From Atherinomorus stipes (taxonomy: Eukaryota > Chordata > Actinopteri > Atheriniformes > Atherinidae): 64,000 nucleotides of DNA. The stretch spans positions 186,001 through 250,000 of the forward strand of contig JALJCO010013654.1 in the NCBI GenBank assembly GCA_023101725.1. The letters are read 5' to 3'. Numbering within the stretch: the stretch's first letter is position 1; every line of letters begins with the position of its first letter. The notes beneath the pieces were generated by a model. The model had not been told where the DNA came from. It was given only the letters and a program-made list of their open reading frames with translations, and did not search any database. Shown piece after piece: positions 34,601 through 44,790 of this stretch. The translations under genes and the position numbers were made by a program.

Positions 34601-37600
34601 TTATGCGTTTCCTGAGGAGGTGAAGATGAAGTTCAGTGAATACGTTTTTTTTAGGTTTCCCTTTTATAATTTTTTCAGATTGTCTGAGCCCTTTATATTA
34701 TGTATTGTCTATGAGGGAATTTGCTTAGACTTTAAAGAGTGGGAAAATACTTAACATCCAGACTTGTGCTCTACCTATTACAGCTCTTAACAGGTTTCGA
34801 GCATCAAATAATAAAAAAATATGAGTAAAAGAATTAAAAAGACCTTTAAGAAAAACCGTTGATATGAAGGTATGCTTTAGGCAAGGGTATAATATTACAG
34901 TAGTAAATTTATGATTTACCTAATTTATGGTTTTTATCAGTAGTTTAGAAATACAGTAGAAAGCTGAAGATAAACTGTATAGAAATTGCACAACAGTATT
35001 TTACATATCTATTTTTTTTTATATATAACCAGTAGAATCTACCACAGTAATCTTTGGGAAAGAATCTACAGGGAAAACTCTCGATCAAGGTAAAAAGTCA
35101 AAGATTATAAACTATTGCACGTTCTACAACAACACTTCTCTAACAGAAAACAAATACAGCAGCCCTTTTCACACAGCAGATGCAATAGTAGCCCCAAAAA
35201 GACTTTTTTTTTCAGCAGCGCTGTCCTTTTTTTAAATGTTCATATTACCCAGATTCAACTGCAGTACCTTAACAGGACATCCCACCTTGAACAGGCAGTG
35301 TGAAAAGGGCTGTAGACTACAAATATATATCTCTACAAAGCACTGACATGTGATGTGTCTCTATTACACAATCTAGCCTAAAAATCTGTTGCCTCCTGCT
35401 CTTTACCGATGATCAGGAAATCAGAAAACACCACCGCCAGCAGTCCACCAATCAGAATAGCTGAAGGAGAGACAGAGAGCCAGTCAGGTCAGGCAAGTTG
35501 GCTGCTCCCTCACTTTCTACAACAGCTCTTTGGGATGAGAAGAAGGGGCACTTGAAAAGAAATTGGATTTGCCCAGAGGGAAAAGGATGAGAAAAAGCGG
35601 GAAGAAAGGAGGGGTTGAACAACCAAAGAGCAGGATTGCTTGTTCTCAGCAGGTCAAACGGGGCTAAGCAGCACATTCACTTATGGTGATGAATCTGCAC
35701 TATGTGAACCCAGGGTAATGCCAAGTTATCTTAGCTGTCCCCAGAAAGCAGGAAAAGAATACAGGAGGCAACGGGAGGGTGTGTGATCTGTTGATCTAAA
35801 AGGTGACATGGCTTATTTGACAGAAAGTCAGAATGACAGGCAGTTTGCAAACAGAGCTGGAAGTGGGGACAAAAGCCTGAAGATATTCTCACCTATCAAT
35901 ACTTCTTTCCTCTCCAGGATGTTCCTTTGTGGGAGCTGGGCAGCAGGACTACCTCTATCCACCGAGTTGCCATCAAAGTCGGGATCCACAGGCACAAAAC
36001 CTTGGCCAAGACCATTCTGGCGATCCTCACGGATCTCGAAATCTCCACTTGGTCCTGCAACACCGACCTCGTTGTTGCTCTCCTGAGAAAGAGAGAGAGA
36101 AGTAAGACTTGGGGGAAATTTACATTTGATGTAATCACATTTGTTCCACAAAGTTGCTGCACTGAAACTTATCCAAACCAACACAGAGAACTTTCCATGG
36201 CACATGCTTGCCTTTTAAACAATGAGCCTCTGTATGATCTAACTAGAGGAAAGTTGCTTATTCTCCAACATATATACACACACATCATAAACTCTCACAG
36301 CATTATTACAAATAGAGAAAACTAGACCAATCTTGATGCATCAAGGTTTAGTGCAGTGCTGCTGCAAATAAACAGAAACACATGGAAATGGCTGTGGTCA
36401 GGCTGTCAGTATTAAAGAGGCAATCAAGAGTAAAGCCAGGTATCACCCCCTCGCAAAAGTAACTCCAGCAATAGAGTTCATAAAAGTTTTTGTGTACTTA
36501 ATCACTTATTTGCAATTAATTCTTGTTTTATTCAGATGTATTTTATGCGTGACATGTTATATCTTAACATTTAAATGTTCAGGTCAGCACTACCTGTGTG
36601 CCCAAAGCCTTACATATACACACACCATTTATCTTCTAACACATAAATAAGTCATATATTTCTTTATCACCATGACCGTGGGTGCTGCAGTTTGTTTCTG
36701 CCAATGCCACACACACAAAGACACACAGTCCCGCTGCGAGCACTCTTTCGTGCAGCAAATAGGTTTTAATCTACCAGTGGAAATTAAAATTAAGTCCTAA
36801 AGAAAAATGATCTATTCCACTTTAAGTAATCTCTCATGAAAATTGCAGTGTAGCTGTTTTGGAAAATGTAAAGGCTTCTCTTCGTTTTAAAAATGTAATT
36901 ATAATTCAAACAAAGTTCAGAAAGCTATGTAGGATCTGAATAAAAATAAAATCTCAAATCTGTAAAGAAATATTTTACTCACAATAGAACATAGAAAACA
37001 AACCAAGTGTTTAAAGTGAATTCTGCTATATGTCTTAAGTGTTTAAAGTGAGATGCTCCACTATTTCATGAAAAATATGAGTTCATATTAAACTAACAGT
37101 GGCAACAAGTCTCAAAAAGTTGAAACCGACACTATGTAGGTTAACTGGCAAGAAGCCAATAGTCACAGTGGCATGACTGGGTACCAAATGGAGCACCTTA
37201 AAGAGGCAGAGTCTCAGAAGTAAAGATGTGCAAAGGTTCAGCAAAAAAAAAAACAAAAAAAAACTGATTCAACATATTGTAAAGCAATTTCATAATATTT
37301 CTTCTCTACATAACTTTGCAAAGACTTTGAATTTTCCACCGTCTACAGTTCAGAAGATCTTCAAAAAGATCTTCAGAATCTGGAGGCATCTCTGTGCGCT
37401 GGGGGAAAATCAGCATCAGAGGTTTCAAGGACAGTTACTGTTATTGCCTTTGCTCCAAGTTTCTTTTGTACAGAGCTTGCTGAGTCAGACACCGCGCTAT
37501 ATACTTGGAAGTATAACATATCTGAAGTAAGAGACTAAATTGTTGATACAAAACATCCGCTGCCCAAGGTTTGCTTCCATCCATCATGTTGTGATTTTCT

Positions 37601-40600
37601 CTGCAATAAAGACACAACACTGCCACCCCTGCTGAGCTCTTAGGGGGGTTTACCAGGTAGATGAAAGAGAAGTTGTGAAGAAAATTGCTTTATGCATGAG
37701 CTTAAACACACATGCACACAGGCAGGATTGTATGAGAGGACAACCAGAGAGATAGCATCGTCTGTAAGGACTTAACACAAATCTAAGCTTTGTCATGAAA
37801 TGCACAGTTTGACTAAACATCTGTCCAATCAATTCTTTCCGTGTACTCGCCTGCAAAAAGATTGGGTCTTTGCAAATGAGTATATAGCTCTATATAGTAC
37901 ATATTACCTTTTGGGTCAAGTCATTACGTGCTTTGGCATGTAATCAGTTTAAAGTACATTTTAGAGGTGTGGAAAACACAGATTTTCATGTAGTCTTTTC
38001 TTAAAACAAGTGTCCATATTGTTCTCCAGCTCCCTGCCCCCTTTTGTCTGGTATGCCGTTTTTCCTGAATGGACATTGATCCAGACGTGCACGTGGTCAG
38101 CCACAAAGGGATCTGATGGACCCATGCAGGCTGGTGAGGATAATGAAATTTGCATTGCACTGGCTTTGTGACTGAGCAGATGTGCAAACCGTTAAATACC
38201 TACGAGGAGTTCTGCTTGTATTGATGTAAATGCAGGTTGAGAAACAGTTGTGACTGACATGCATATGTAATGACATGCTAATTATCCATGCCTTCATGTG
38301 TTGCATTACTGATCATCTGGAGTTGTTGTCTGGGAAGTTCACATCTGGTTGAAACATGGTAGCCCGCTGAAATGTGTCATGTTTAAAGATTCATTTAAGG
38401 ACGGGAGCTGAAACAACATCAGAATAATTGCTGCATCTTCATTTATGATTAAAAGATGCATAATCCACCACGCCCGTTTCTCTCCAGTTTTCACCTCGTT
38501 TTGTATCTGTGGACGTCTGTTTATTCTACATCAACATGAATGAAGGGAAGTGAATCCCACCTGTGTTGTTGTGGGCTGCTGCGGGCTGGTTGTTCTCTCA
38601 GTCTTAACCACCTGTGTGGTCGTCGTCATGGGCACCCTGGGCCTGAAGGGCATCCTGGTTTTGACTGTAGTGGCAGCTGTGGTAGTGGGTGCATCTGTTT
38701 TGAGCTCGGTGGTGCTCTCTGCTGTGGTGGAGATGTCTTCTTCTGTGGTTGATTCAAAGTCAAAGCTGGGGTTATATGAGGTGGGCTCTGTTGACAGGTA
38801 GACGTCCTCCTCTTCTTCTGTGGTGCTCAGGTCATCTGAACCAGCAGAGGGTGCTGCACTCTCCACAGGACCGGTTGTAGGGTTGGTGGTCACCTCGGGG
38901 AAAGAAAAGGTTGACCGTGGAACGGCGGTGGTCTGAGCAGCGGCGGCCCGGATTCGTTCCAGCTCTCTCTCTCTTTCAAGCTCACGCTCTCTCTGCCTCT
39001 CCCGCTCTCTTTCCCGCTCTCTTTCCCGCTCCCTCTCTCGTTCTCTCTCTCTCTCCCTTTCCCGCTCTTTTTCCATCTCTCGGACCCGCTCTCGTTCCCT
39101 CTCTCTTTCTCTCTCCCTTTCCAACTGTCTTTCCTTTTCCCTCTCCAGCTCCTTCTCTCTTTCCCTTTCCTTCTCCAACTCCCAGAACGACCCGCTCTCC
39201 CCATCAGCCTCGGTGGGCAGCGGGCTGGTGGTAGCATCCTCTGGGCTGGGGCTGGGCTCGGGCTCAGCTGCAGGTGATGCAGAGGGGGCGGGGCTAGTGG
39301 CTTGGGTGGTGGAGAGTAGGAGGGGCTCCTCTGTGGTGAAGGACACGCCCACTGATGTTGGCCTCATGCTGATCTCAGGAACTGGAGAAGGAGAAACAAA
39401 GAAAGGATTTAAACAACTAACAGAGGCTAAAACATCTCACACCTTATCCGATTAGTCTCAAAGTACTAAAATAAAGAAATAAGAAATTGCTTGCGTCATG
39501 AGCTGGAAGTGGAAACCAATCACATCAACTAAGATGTTATAAACATCATGTTTAAAAATAAAGAACCAGCGTAACATTTAATTTACTTAATTCAAGAGGA
39601 AAAAAGCTGATTTTAAGTGGAAGACCATGACCTTGGTGTTCTTTTTTTTCCCGCTGTTTAATGTTTCATATCCCGTCGCACATGTAAATGCTACCAAATG
39701 TACTGCATGGTGGAATTCACAATCACTATTTGCAGCCGCATTTTAAATCACCGTTTGCAGCTACTTTTATGAAAATTCATTAAACTTGCTAGTGTTTACA
39801 GATTCCACTCAAAGCAGTGGGTCTAAATCCTGTTAGCGTCTGTTTATAAATGCTGGTCAGCATTTGGAAACACGGCATACTGTTGCAGACATAATGATGT
39901 TAAGACATACATTTGCTAGGAAAACAAGACAAACTAATCTGTTCTTGTTTTTGTAAAGTTTATCTGTCTCCTTTCCCTGTGGTCATGTATAGAAATTCAA
40001 TGTGGCTCTGTTATGGCTCCCTGGCCGTGTAAAAGCAAACCAGTTCTTAGCTGGAACCGACATGGAACTAGCTCCAGCACCCTGGACCAACACAGAAACT
40101 GCTTTGGTCAAAAAGAAAACATTGTGAGTTCACATTATGTGGATTTTGTACCGTCTGTCAGCTTCAGAATTGATTTAAAAGGCTTTGTTGTAAGTTTTTA
40201 AAAACTTTTAATGGCTTTTGTCCTGGCAGCTTATCAGATCTGATTTTGCTCGTCAACCCTCCAGAACCTTCAGGCTTTCTGGAAAAGCCTTTTTAATATC
40301 AGACCAAAGTAAGAAGTAAAACCTTTGGTCAGACCTTGTTCTCTTATTATGTGAACTACTTTCTTATAGACCTGAGAGCAGCAGAGTATCAATGCTGTTA
40401 AATTCCCAAATCAATAACTACCCTTTTGCCTTTGCTTTTCATTATATTACAGTACCTTAAAAAAAAAAAAAAAAAAAAACACCAAAAACAATTAATTTGA
40501 GTTGTTTTTTGTTTAGTCTGAATTTTGTGTTTTATTCATTTTTGGTCTGTGTAGGATTTTATACATTTCAACTTTCTTTTGATCATCCTGCCCCCCCCCC

Positions 40601-43496
40601 CCCCCCCAAACAAAACTGTGATTTAAGTCTAAACACAATTATGTTCTCTCAGTTTTTCAGTCCTAATAATTTATTGAATGTTATTCAGAAAAAGCCCTTT
40701 AGTGCATTAAAGCTGAGGTGGAATGGATTGTTTTAAAAGCTCATTTTTAGTTGTTTTTACTCGTCTTTGCATTTGCACCTTCTAAAGCACTTTGTGTTAC
40801 ATTTAATTTGCATGAAAAGGCCATATAAATAAAGTGTAGTTCAGGTTCTTGTTATGTGCATTGTTATGCTTTTTAAAGTCAGGAATAGTTAGCATACATT
40901 GATGTAGTAGACAGCCACTTCTGCTGCAGATATATAAAGCATAACCTATAAATCTTACATTAAAACAACAAAAAAAAAAAAACAGATTGGGAATGGTTCT
41001 TATTGTGCCCTGTATGACAATGAGCAAATCCTTATAAAGAATTGTTGATAAAGTTAAAATGTTTTGGTTGGTGGTAAAGCGTGCACACATTTGTATATCC
41101 ATGTGTTACATGGTAAAGTAAAGCTTGGAAAACAGATATGGTGCGTTCAGGAACAGTACTTTCTGTCAGACAGAATAACTCAGTAACTTTGCAGTCATAA
41201 CAGACTGAGGGAAAGTTTTAAAGATTCAACTACCATAATACGACTCTTTTAACATTTTGTCATTGTCATTATTTTTGCCTCTACTTGAAACAAGACATTA
41301 AGAATTCAGAATTAAACTGGATATATTGAGCTACTTCCCTTCAGTTTGGCCTTCAGTCTTCACTTGATATGAATTACTGAGACATAAACGGAGATGGTCA
41401 CACACGAGTTCCAGAGAGGATAAAACTGAAAATGTTGGCTTGTAGTTAAGTCCAGGTGGAGAAAACTAAGCCTTATGAAATCTTATTTGTGGAGCACTGC
41501 AGCAGTTTAAATCAGTGCAAGCAATACTAAACGTGTCAGAAATGATGCAGCTGCAGCAGCAAATTCTGACTTTTAGCCTCCAATAGGGATGCATATTAGA
41601 TTCTCCCCCCCTATATGCTGATGTTTTCCCAATTCAATTTGTCTAATTGAAGATAGATATCTGCACATTCTTTCCAATGATCTGAAAGGAGCATGAGGTC
41701 ACTCCTGCAACGGAGCTTAAACACTATTATACCTGCTTTTACTGTGATGACATGCAGGCAGATGCAGAGATTAAATTTAATGCTTCTCAAATGTACACAC
41801 TCAGCAGGCCATACAAGAATAATGCTTCAGATTAAGTGTAAATCGTGTGTTTTTTCATTTTATGGAGCATTTTTTAAACAAAACTGCAATCTAGGGATAA
41901 TGTGACTAATTGCAATCATCTGAACTCTTAGATAGTAAAGTTCCTCCATGAGTTTTTATGTAAGATAACGGTAAGAGCAGAATGATATTCATGTCATCTT
42001 TTGAGAAATGTCTGTTGGATCCAACTCTCTGTGATCCCTCATTTTAAATGTCAGCACACTGAATGACACAGACGCCACATAACTGTGCTTGTTTTGCCAA
42101 ATTGCTTATAAAGCAGACATTTTAGTGATGGCTTTGCGCAGCAATCAGACCCACAATTAAATCGCTATTTTCTTCTCATTTAGCTGTCTGAAAACAAGAA
42201 CTGAAAACAAGTAAATTGGACTGACTACGGTGAAGTGAAACATTGGAAGCAGAAGACATCAGAGCCGATGTTTTCCCTGCTGACTGCATGTTACAGCGAT
42301 GAGTTCGCTTTTGCTTCTTTCCATTTTCCCTCAGTTTTGATCATTCAGTGTAGATGGAAATCTTTAAAAAGATGACCTATGTTACATGTCATCTTCACAC
42401 ATAAAGTGCCCATTTTCAAAAGAAGAAATCTGGTAGAAAAAAGGCTGAGTGGTCCGTTTCCTTTTTAAGTCTTCTAATACTATTATACCACCTTTTATTC
42501 TGTTATACCAGTGAAGCTCCTTGGGTTAAAAGAGAAGCAAATTGAATTTACAGACACAAAGAGAAGGAGGCTGTCAGAGGAGCTAGAGATGATATCGAAA
42601 TATGGACTTCAACAATGCAGCTTCTGTTTAACATGCAAGTTCCCTAAAAATGCCTTGTTCTGAGGCAGCTGCACAAAACGCACATCTGTCTGTTAAAAAG
42701 GAGCCCTTCTTTAGAAATATTTGACTCCATATCATGGTCTGAGATAAAGCAATTTGCCCGGCTGCTGTTTCAACCGCAGGGGGTGCATCTGCTACACTGT
42801 CCTGCTCTGAATTGTAATTTATTTTGTGCTCGCCACTAGCGCAGTGCCTGAACTGAGGGCAGCCCTCAATGAGTCACGCTTGATAAGGAGGGCCGTGCAC
42901 AAGCCTCAAGTGCCAGATCAGAAAATCAGCCTGAATTACACCAATGTGATTTAGGTTAAGTAGGTAATTCCTACACACGCAAACAACCAGTGCACTCAAA
43001 AGAGGGCATGCGCTCGTGGATAGCTGCGCCCAACTGCTTGAGTGCGTGTGATCGTCTAATCTGTGTGGACTGTAATCTGATTAGAGCAAAGAAGATCTTG
43101 GGGAATTGAGCCTTGGTTAGCATTTGTTTGTAAGGGTGTGCCTGAGGTGTTTTCAGTAAACCTGTGCACAAACTTGGGCTGTCGAGCCAATTTGCATTTT
43201 CATATGGTGCGACTGCGCGTGCACAGCTTCTGTGTGCTAAATAGGACCACCATAACTTGAAGGCAGGGAGCTGGGGTGGGAGGGAGGCGTGGGGGGCTTC
43301 AAGGGTCAGCAGATTGAAACCAAGCAGCTGTCGTGTTTCAAAGAGCCGGGGCGTGAGTGCGTGACCTTGCACACAATGAAACATAGACACACACACACTT
43401 ACAGCCAGAGCCGGAGCCCGAGTACAGGTCCTCATCGTCGGAAAATTCTCCTCTCGCTGACCCATCATCATCATCGATAGGCGACCACTTCTGACC
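31489..43496 (-). CDS. sdc3: sdc3, syndecan-3 (exons 2-5; signal-peptide exon not in view)
   Basis: Transmembrane heparan-sulfate proteoglycan that acts as co-receptor and adhesion molecule at the cell surface. Constitutive exons: 43403-43496, 38561-39381, 35893-36082 and 31489-31655, with phases 0/1, 1/0, 0/1 and 1/stop. They give 423 residues after the missing first exon. Order: GAG-attachment cluster ([12 protein letters not shown]), Ser/Thr/Pro-rich mucin-like region with an unusual Glu/Arg repeat, membrane-proximal stalk ending [17 protein letters not shown], transmembrane helix, and cytoplasmic C1/V/C2 regions ending [10 protein letters not shown]. The V region reads [18 protein letters not shown], which marks syndecan-3 rather than -1, -2 or -4. 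A 54-nt extra exon lies at 35407-35460. Confidence 0.92.
32654..33712 (+). repeat. Fish interspersed repeat split by a 631-bp insertion
   Basis: The left part (32654-32875) runs from CCTACGCCAAGGATGTAATG to CATTGTGAGATAGGC. The right part (33507-33712) resumes at ATAGGCAAAATTTTTGG and ends with GGAGGTCTGCACTCTCAGAG. The same family lies inverted at 1050-1303. The block 32876-33506 is foreign and flanked by ATAGGC on both sides. Confidence 0.65.
35161..35313. mobile_element. Small foldback MITE
   Basis: Inverted ends AGCCCTTTTCACAC / GTGTGAAAAGGGCT bound about 150 bp with no ORF, just downstream of the extra sdc3 exon on the gene strand. Confidence 0.7.
35407..35460 (-). CDS. sdc3: sdc3 candidate cassette exon: second half-transmembrane copy
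   Basis: 54 nt between a strong acceptor (TCTCTCCTTCAG) and donor G|GTAAAG, with the same phase (1) at both ends, so inclusion keeps the frame. It adds [18 protein letters not shown], which aligns position by position with [18 protein letters not shown] of the constitutive membrane exon. If the donor is not used, the frame runs GKEQEATDF and stops at 35378-35380. Expression is not shown by sequence alone. Confidence 0.55.
35893..36082 (-). CDS. sdc3: sdc3 exon 4: membrane-proximal ectodomain
   Basis: 190 nt, phase 0 to 1; acceptor TTTCTCAG|GAG, donor ATAG|GTGAGA. It reads [20 protein letters not shown], then [19 protein letters not shown] and EVLI. PSGDFE is a Ser-Gly-acidic site like the C-terminal glycosaminoglycan site of syndecan-3. 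The final part is the conserved juxtamembrane segment where shedding occurs in the family. Confidence 0.93.
36083..38560. other. sdc3 intron between exons 3 and 4
   Basis: Mostly AT-rich sequence. At 37228-37400 is a decayed transposase-like stretch ([18 protein letters not shown], then [10 protein letters not shown]), resembling the DNA-binding part of a Tc1-type transposase. Nothing else was recognised. Confidence 0.5.
38561..39381 (-). CDS. sdc3: sdc3 exon 3: mucin-like ectodomain with Glu/Arg repeat
   Basis: 821 nt (2+273 codons), acceptor CTTCTCCAG|TT, donor ACACAG|GTGGGA. The Thr/Ser/Pro-rich composition with many TT pairs predicts dense O-glycosylation, as in the long syndecan-3 ectodomain. 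After ESGSFW (a possible GAG site with Ser-Gly, acids and Trp), a block of about 78 residues (38948-39181) is almost only E, R, K and L. It is followed by AAAAQ, an acidic [11 protein letters not shown] segment and more Thr/Pro sequence. It may be hard to align with other species because of the repeat. Confidence 0.9.
38948..39181 (-). repeat. sdc3: GA-rich coding repeat giving an E/R/K helix in sdc3
   Basis: On the gene strand a GAG/AGA/CGG-type purine repeat, imperfect in units of 6 and 12 nt (GAGCGG, GAGAGA, GAAAGA). In frame it gives runs of Glu-Arg and Glu-Lys with occasional Leu, Gln, Met and Val. The frame stays open across the whole block. Confidence 0.9.
39382..43402. other. sdc3 intron between exons 2 and 3
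   Basis: 4 kb of AT-rich sequence with a poly-A run near 40460 and a poly-C run near 40591. No transposon ends or coding stretch were recognised. Confidence 0.6.
43403..43496 (-). CDS. sdc3: sdc3 exon 2: N-terminal GAG-attachment region
   Basis: 94 nt, acceptor CTTCCCAACAG|GGT, donor GGCT|GTAAGT. It encodes [19 protein letters not shown], then [12 protein letters not shown] and the first base of Phe, completed by exon 3. The acidic run followed by SGSGSG is the classical heparan-sulfate attachment signal of syndecans. The mature protein should begin near GQKW. Confidence 0.93.
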
Positions 43497-44179
43497 CTGT
43501 TGGGAAGACGAGGGGAGGGAGGTGCAGATGACAAAGATTAGAATTATTCGCCATGAATGGCTGAGCTGTCTGTCATTTCATTTGAAAGAGAAACCACTCT
43601 GGCAGATTACATCCACACACAGACACGCACACAGCTGTCTGAAAGGAGGTGCAAGCTGCATTATGCTGGACAGGGTAACATCTGTCAGTCTGTGACTCTG
43701 TGGAGGAGCATAGTTAATGAGTTGATCTAAAGCTGGGATTCTGGCAGAAGAACATCAAAGCCTTTCGGGGGAAAGAGAGGGGGTTTCAGTTAGGCTCTGC
43801 TTGTGTGTCAATTGGAAGTGATGCTCAGACTGCAAAACGCAAGACTTCAATTAACTTTTGAACTTGATTTTTTTTTCCCTTTAATTATAGATTGATAAGA
43901 TACTGTTTTTTTAGTTGCAGGGATATCTTGTTAAATAAAAGTGTTTAAAATACTGATAACAGCTACAAAAATGGAGCATATTTTTAGGATTATGATGTAA
44001 ATCAGGCCATGAATGATATATGAACAAACTCAGAAAAACCTTCAGAATTTAGATGAGAGTAGATCAGAATAAGAATGTAACTGGAAAGTGTAATGTAAGC
44101 TGTACTGAAAAAGATATTTGTGCAATTTTACATCTAAATATCCTTCCATCCTCTAACATTCATCCCAGACTGATGTGTG

Positions 44180-44790
44180 GGGGCAACAGTTTGATCATAA
44201 ATCTCCCCCACCGACCTCCCCCTCCACAGGGGCGAACACCAATGAGTTCAGAGAGATATAATCTCTTCAGTGGGTGCTGGGTTTGCCTTGAAGCGTCCCT
44301 CCAGTGGGACATATCCGAAGCATCTCCCCTGGGGGGCACCCAGAAGGCACCCTGACCAAATTCCCCAAACCACCTCAACTGGCTCCTTTCAACGCTGTGG
44401 AGCAGCAGCTCTACTCTGAGCCCCTCCTGGATAACTGAGCTCTTTACTCCATCCTTAAATGCAACCCCAGACACCCTTTGAAGGAAGCTCAATTCAGACA
44501 TTTGAACTTGTGACTCTGGAATATTCTGCCTCTAAACATCAGATCAGCACCAACACTGGATCATTCTACATTTTTACTAAAGATGCACATTTATGATCTG
44601 GCTTTGAGCACAGTTTGACATAAGGATATATTTGCTTTAATTTGTTTTATTGTTTTCAGTCTTGTTTTTTTTTTTATCATTTCTTATTGTATTGTTTTAA
44701 TTGTTTCATGTCTGTCAAGTATTTTATTTATTTATTTGCAGTTTTGAGTAGTGGGAAATGTGCTATATGAATTAATCTGACCTTGACCAT
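44180..44790 (+). repeat. LINE fragments: RTE/Rex3-like then L2-like 3' tail
   Basis: 44180-44500 matches the well-known fish phrase of the type GGCACCCAGAAGGCACCCTG, then CCACCTCAACTGGCTCC. 44515-44790 begins WNILPLNIRSAPTLDH in translation, typical of an L2-like ORF end, followed by a T-rich 3' tail. Both are truncated. Confidence 0.6.

Larger units (their letters stand above)
31656..35406. other. sdc3 intron before the membrane exon
   Basis: Contains an interspersed repeat split by a ~631-bp insertion (32654-33712) and a small foldback element (35161-35313). The open frame at 34057-34323 was not recognised. The rest shows nothing notable. Confidence 0.6.

Noticed and set aside
38911..39234. 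Plus-strand 107-residue Ser/Pro/Leu frame
   Set aside because: It is the antisense shadow of the GA-rich coding repeat of sdc3 exon 3.
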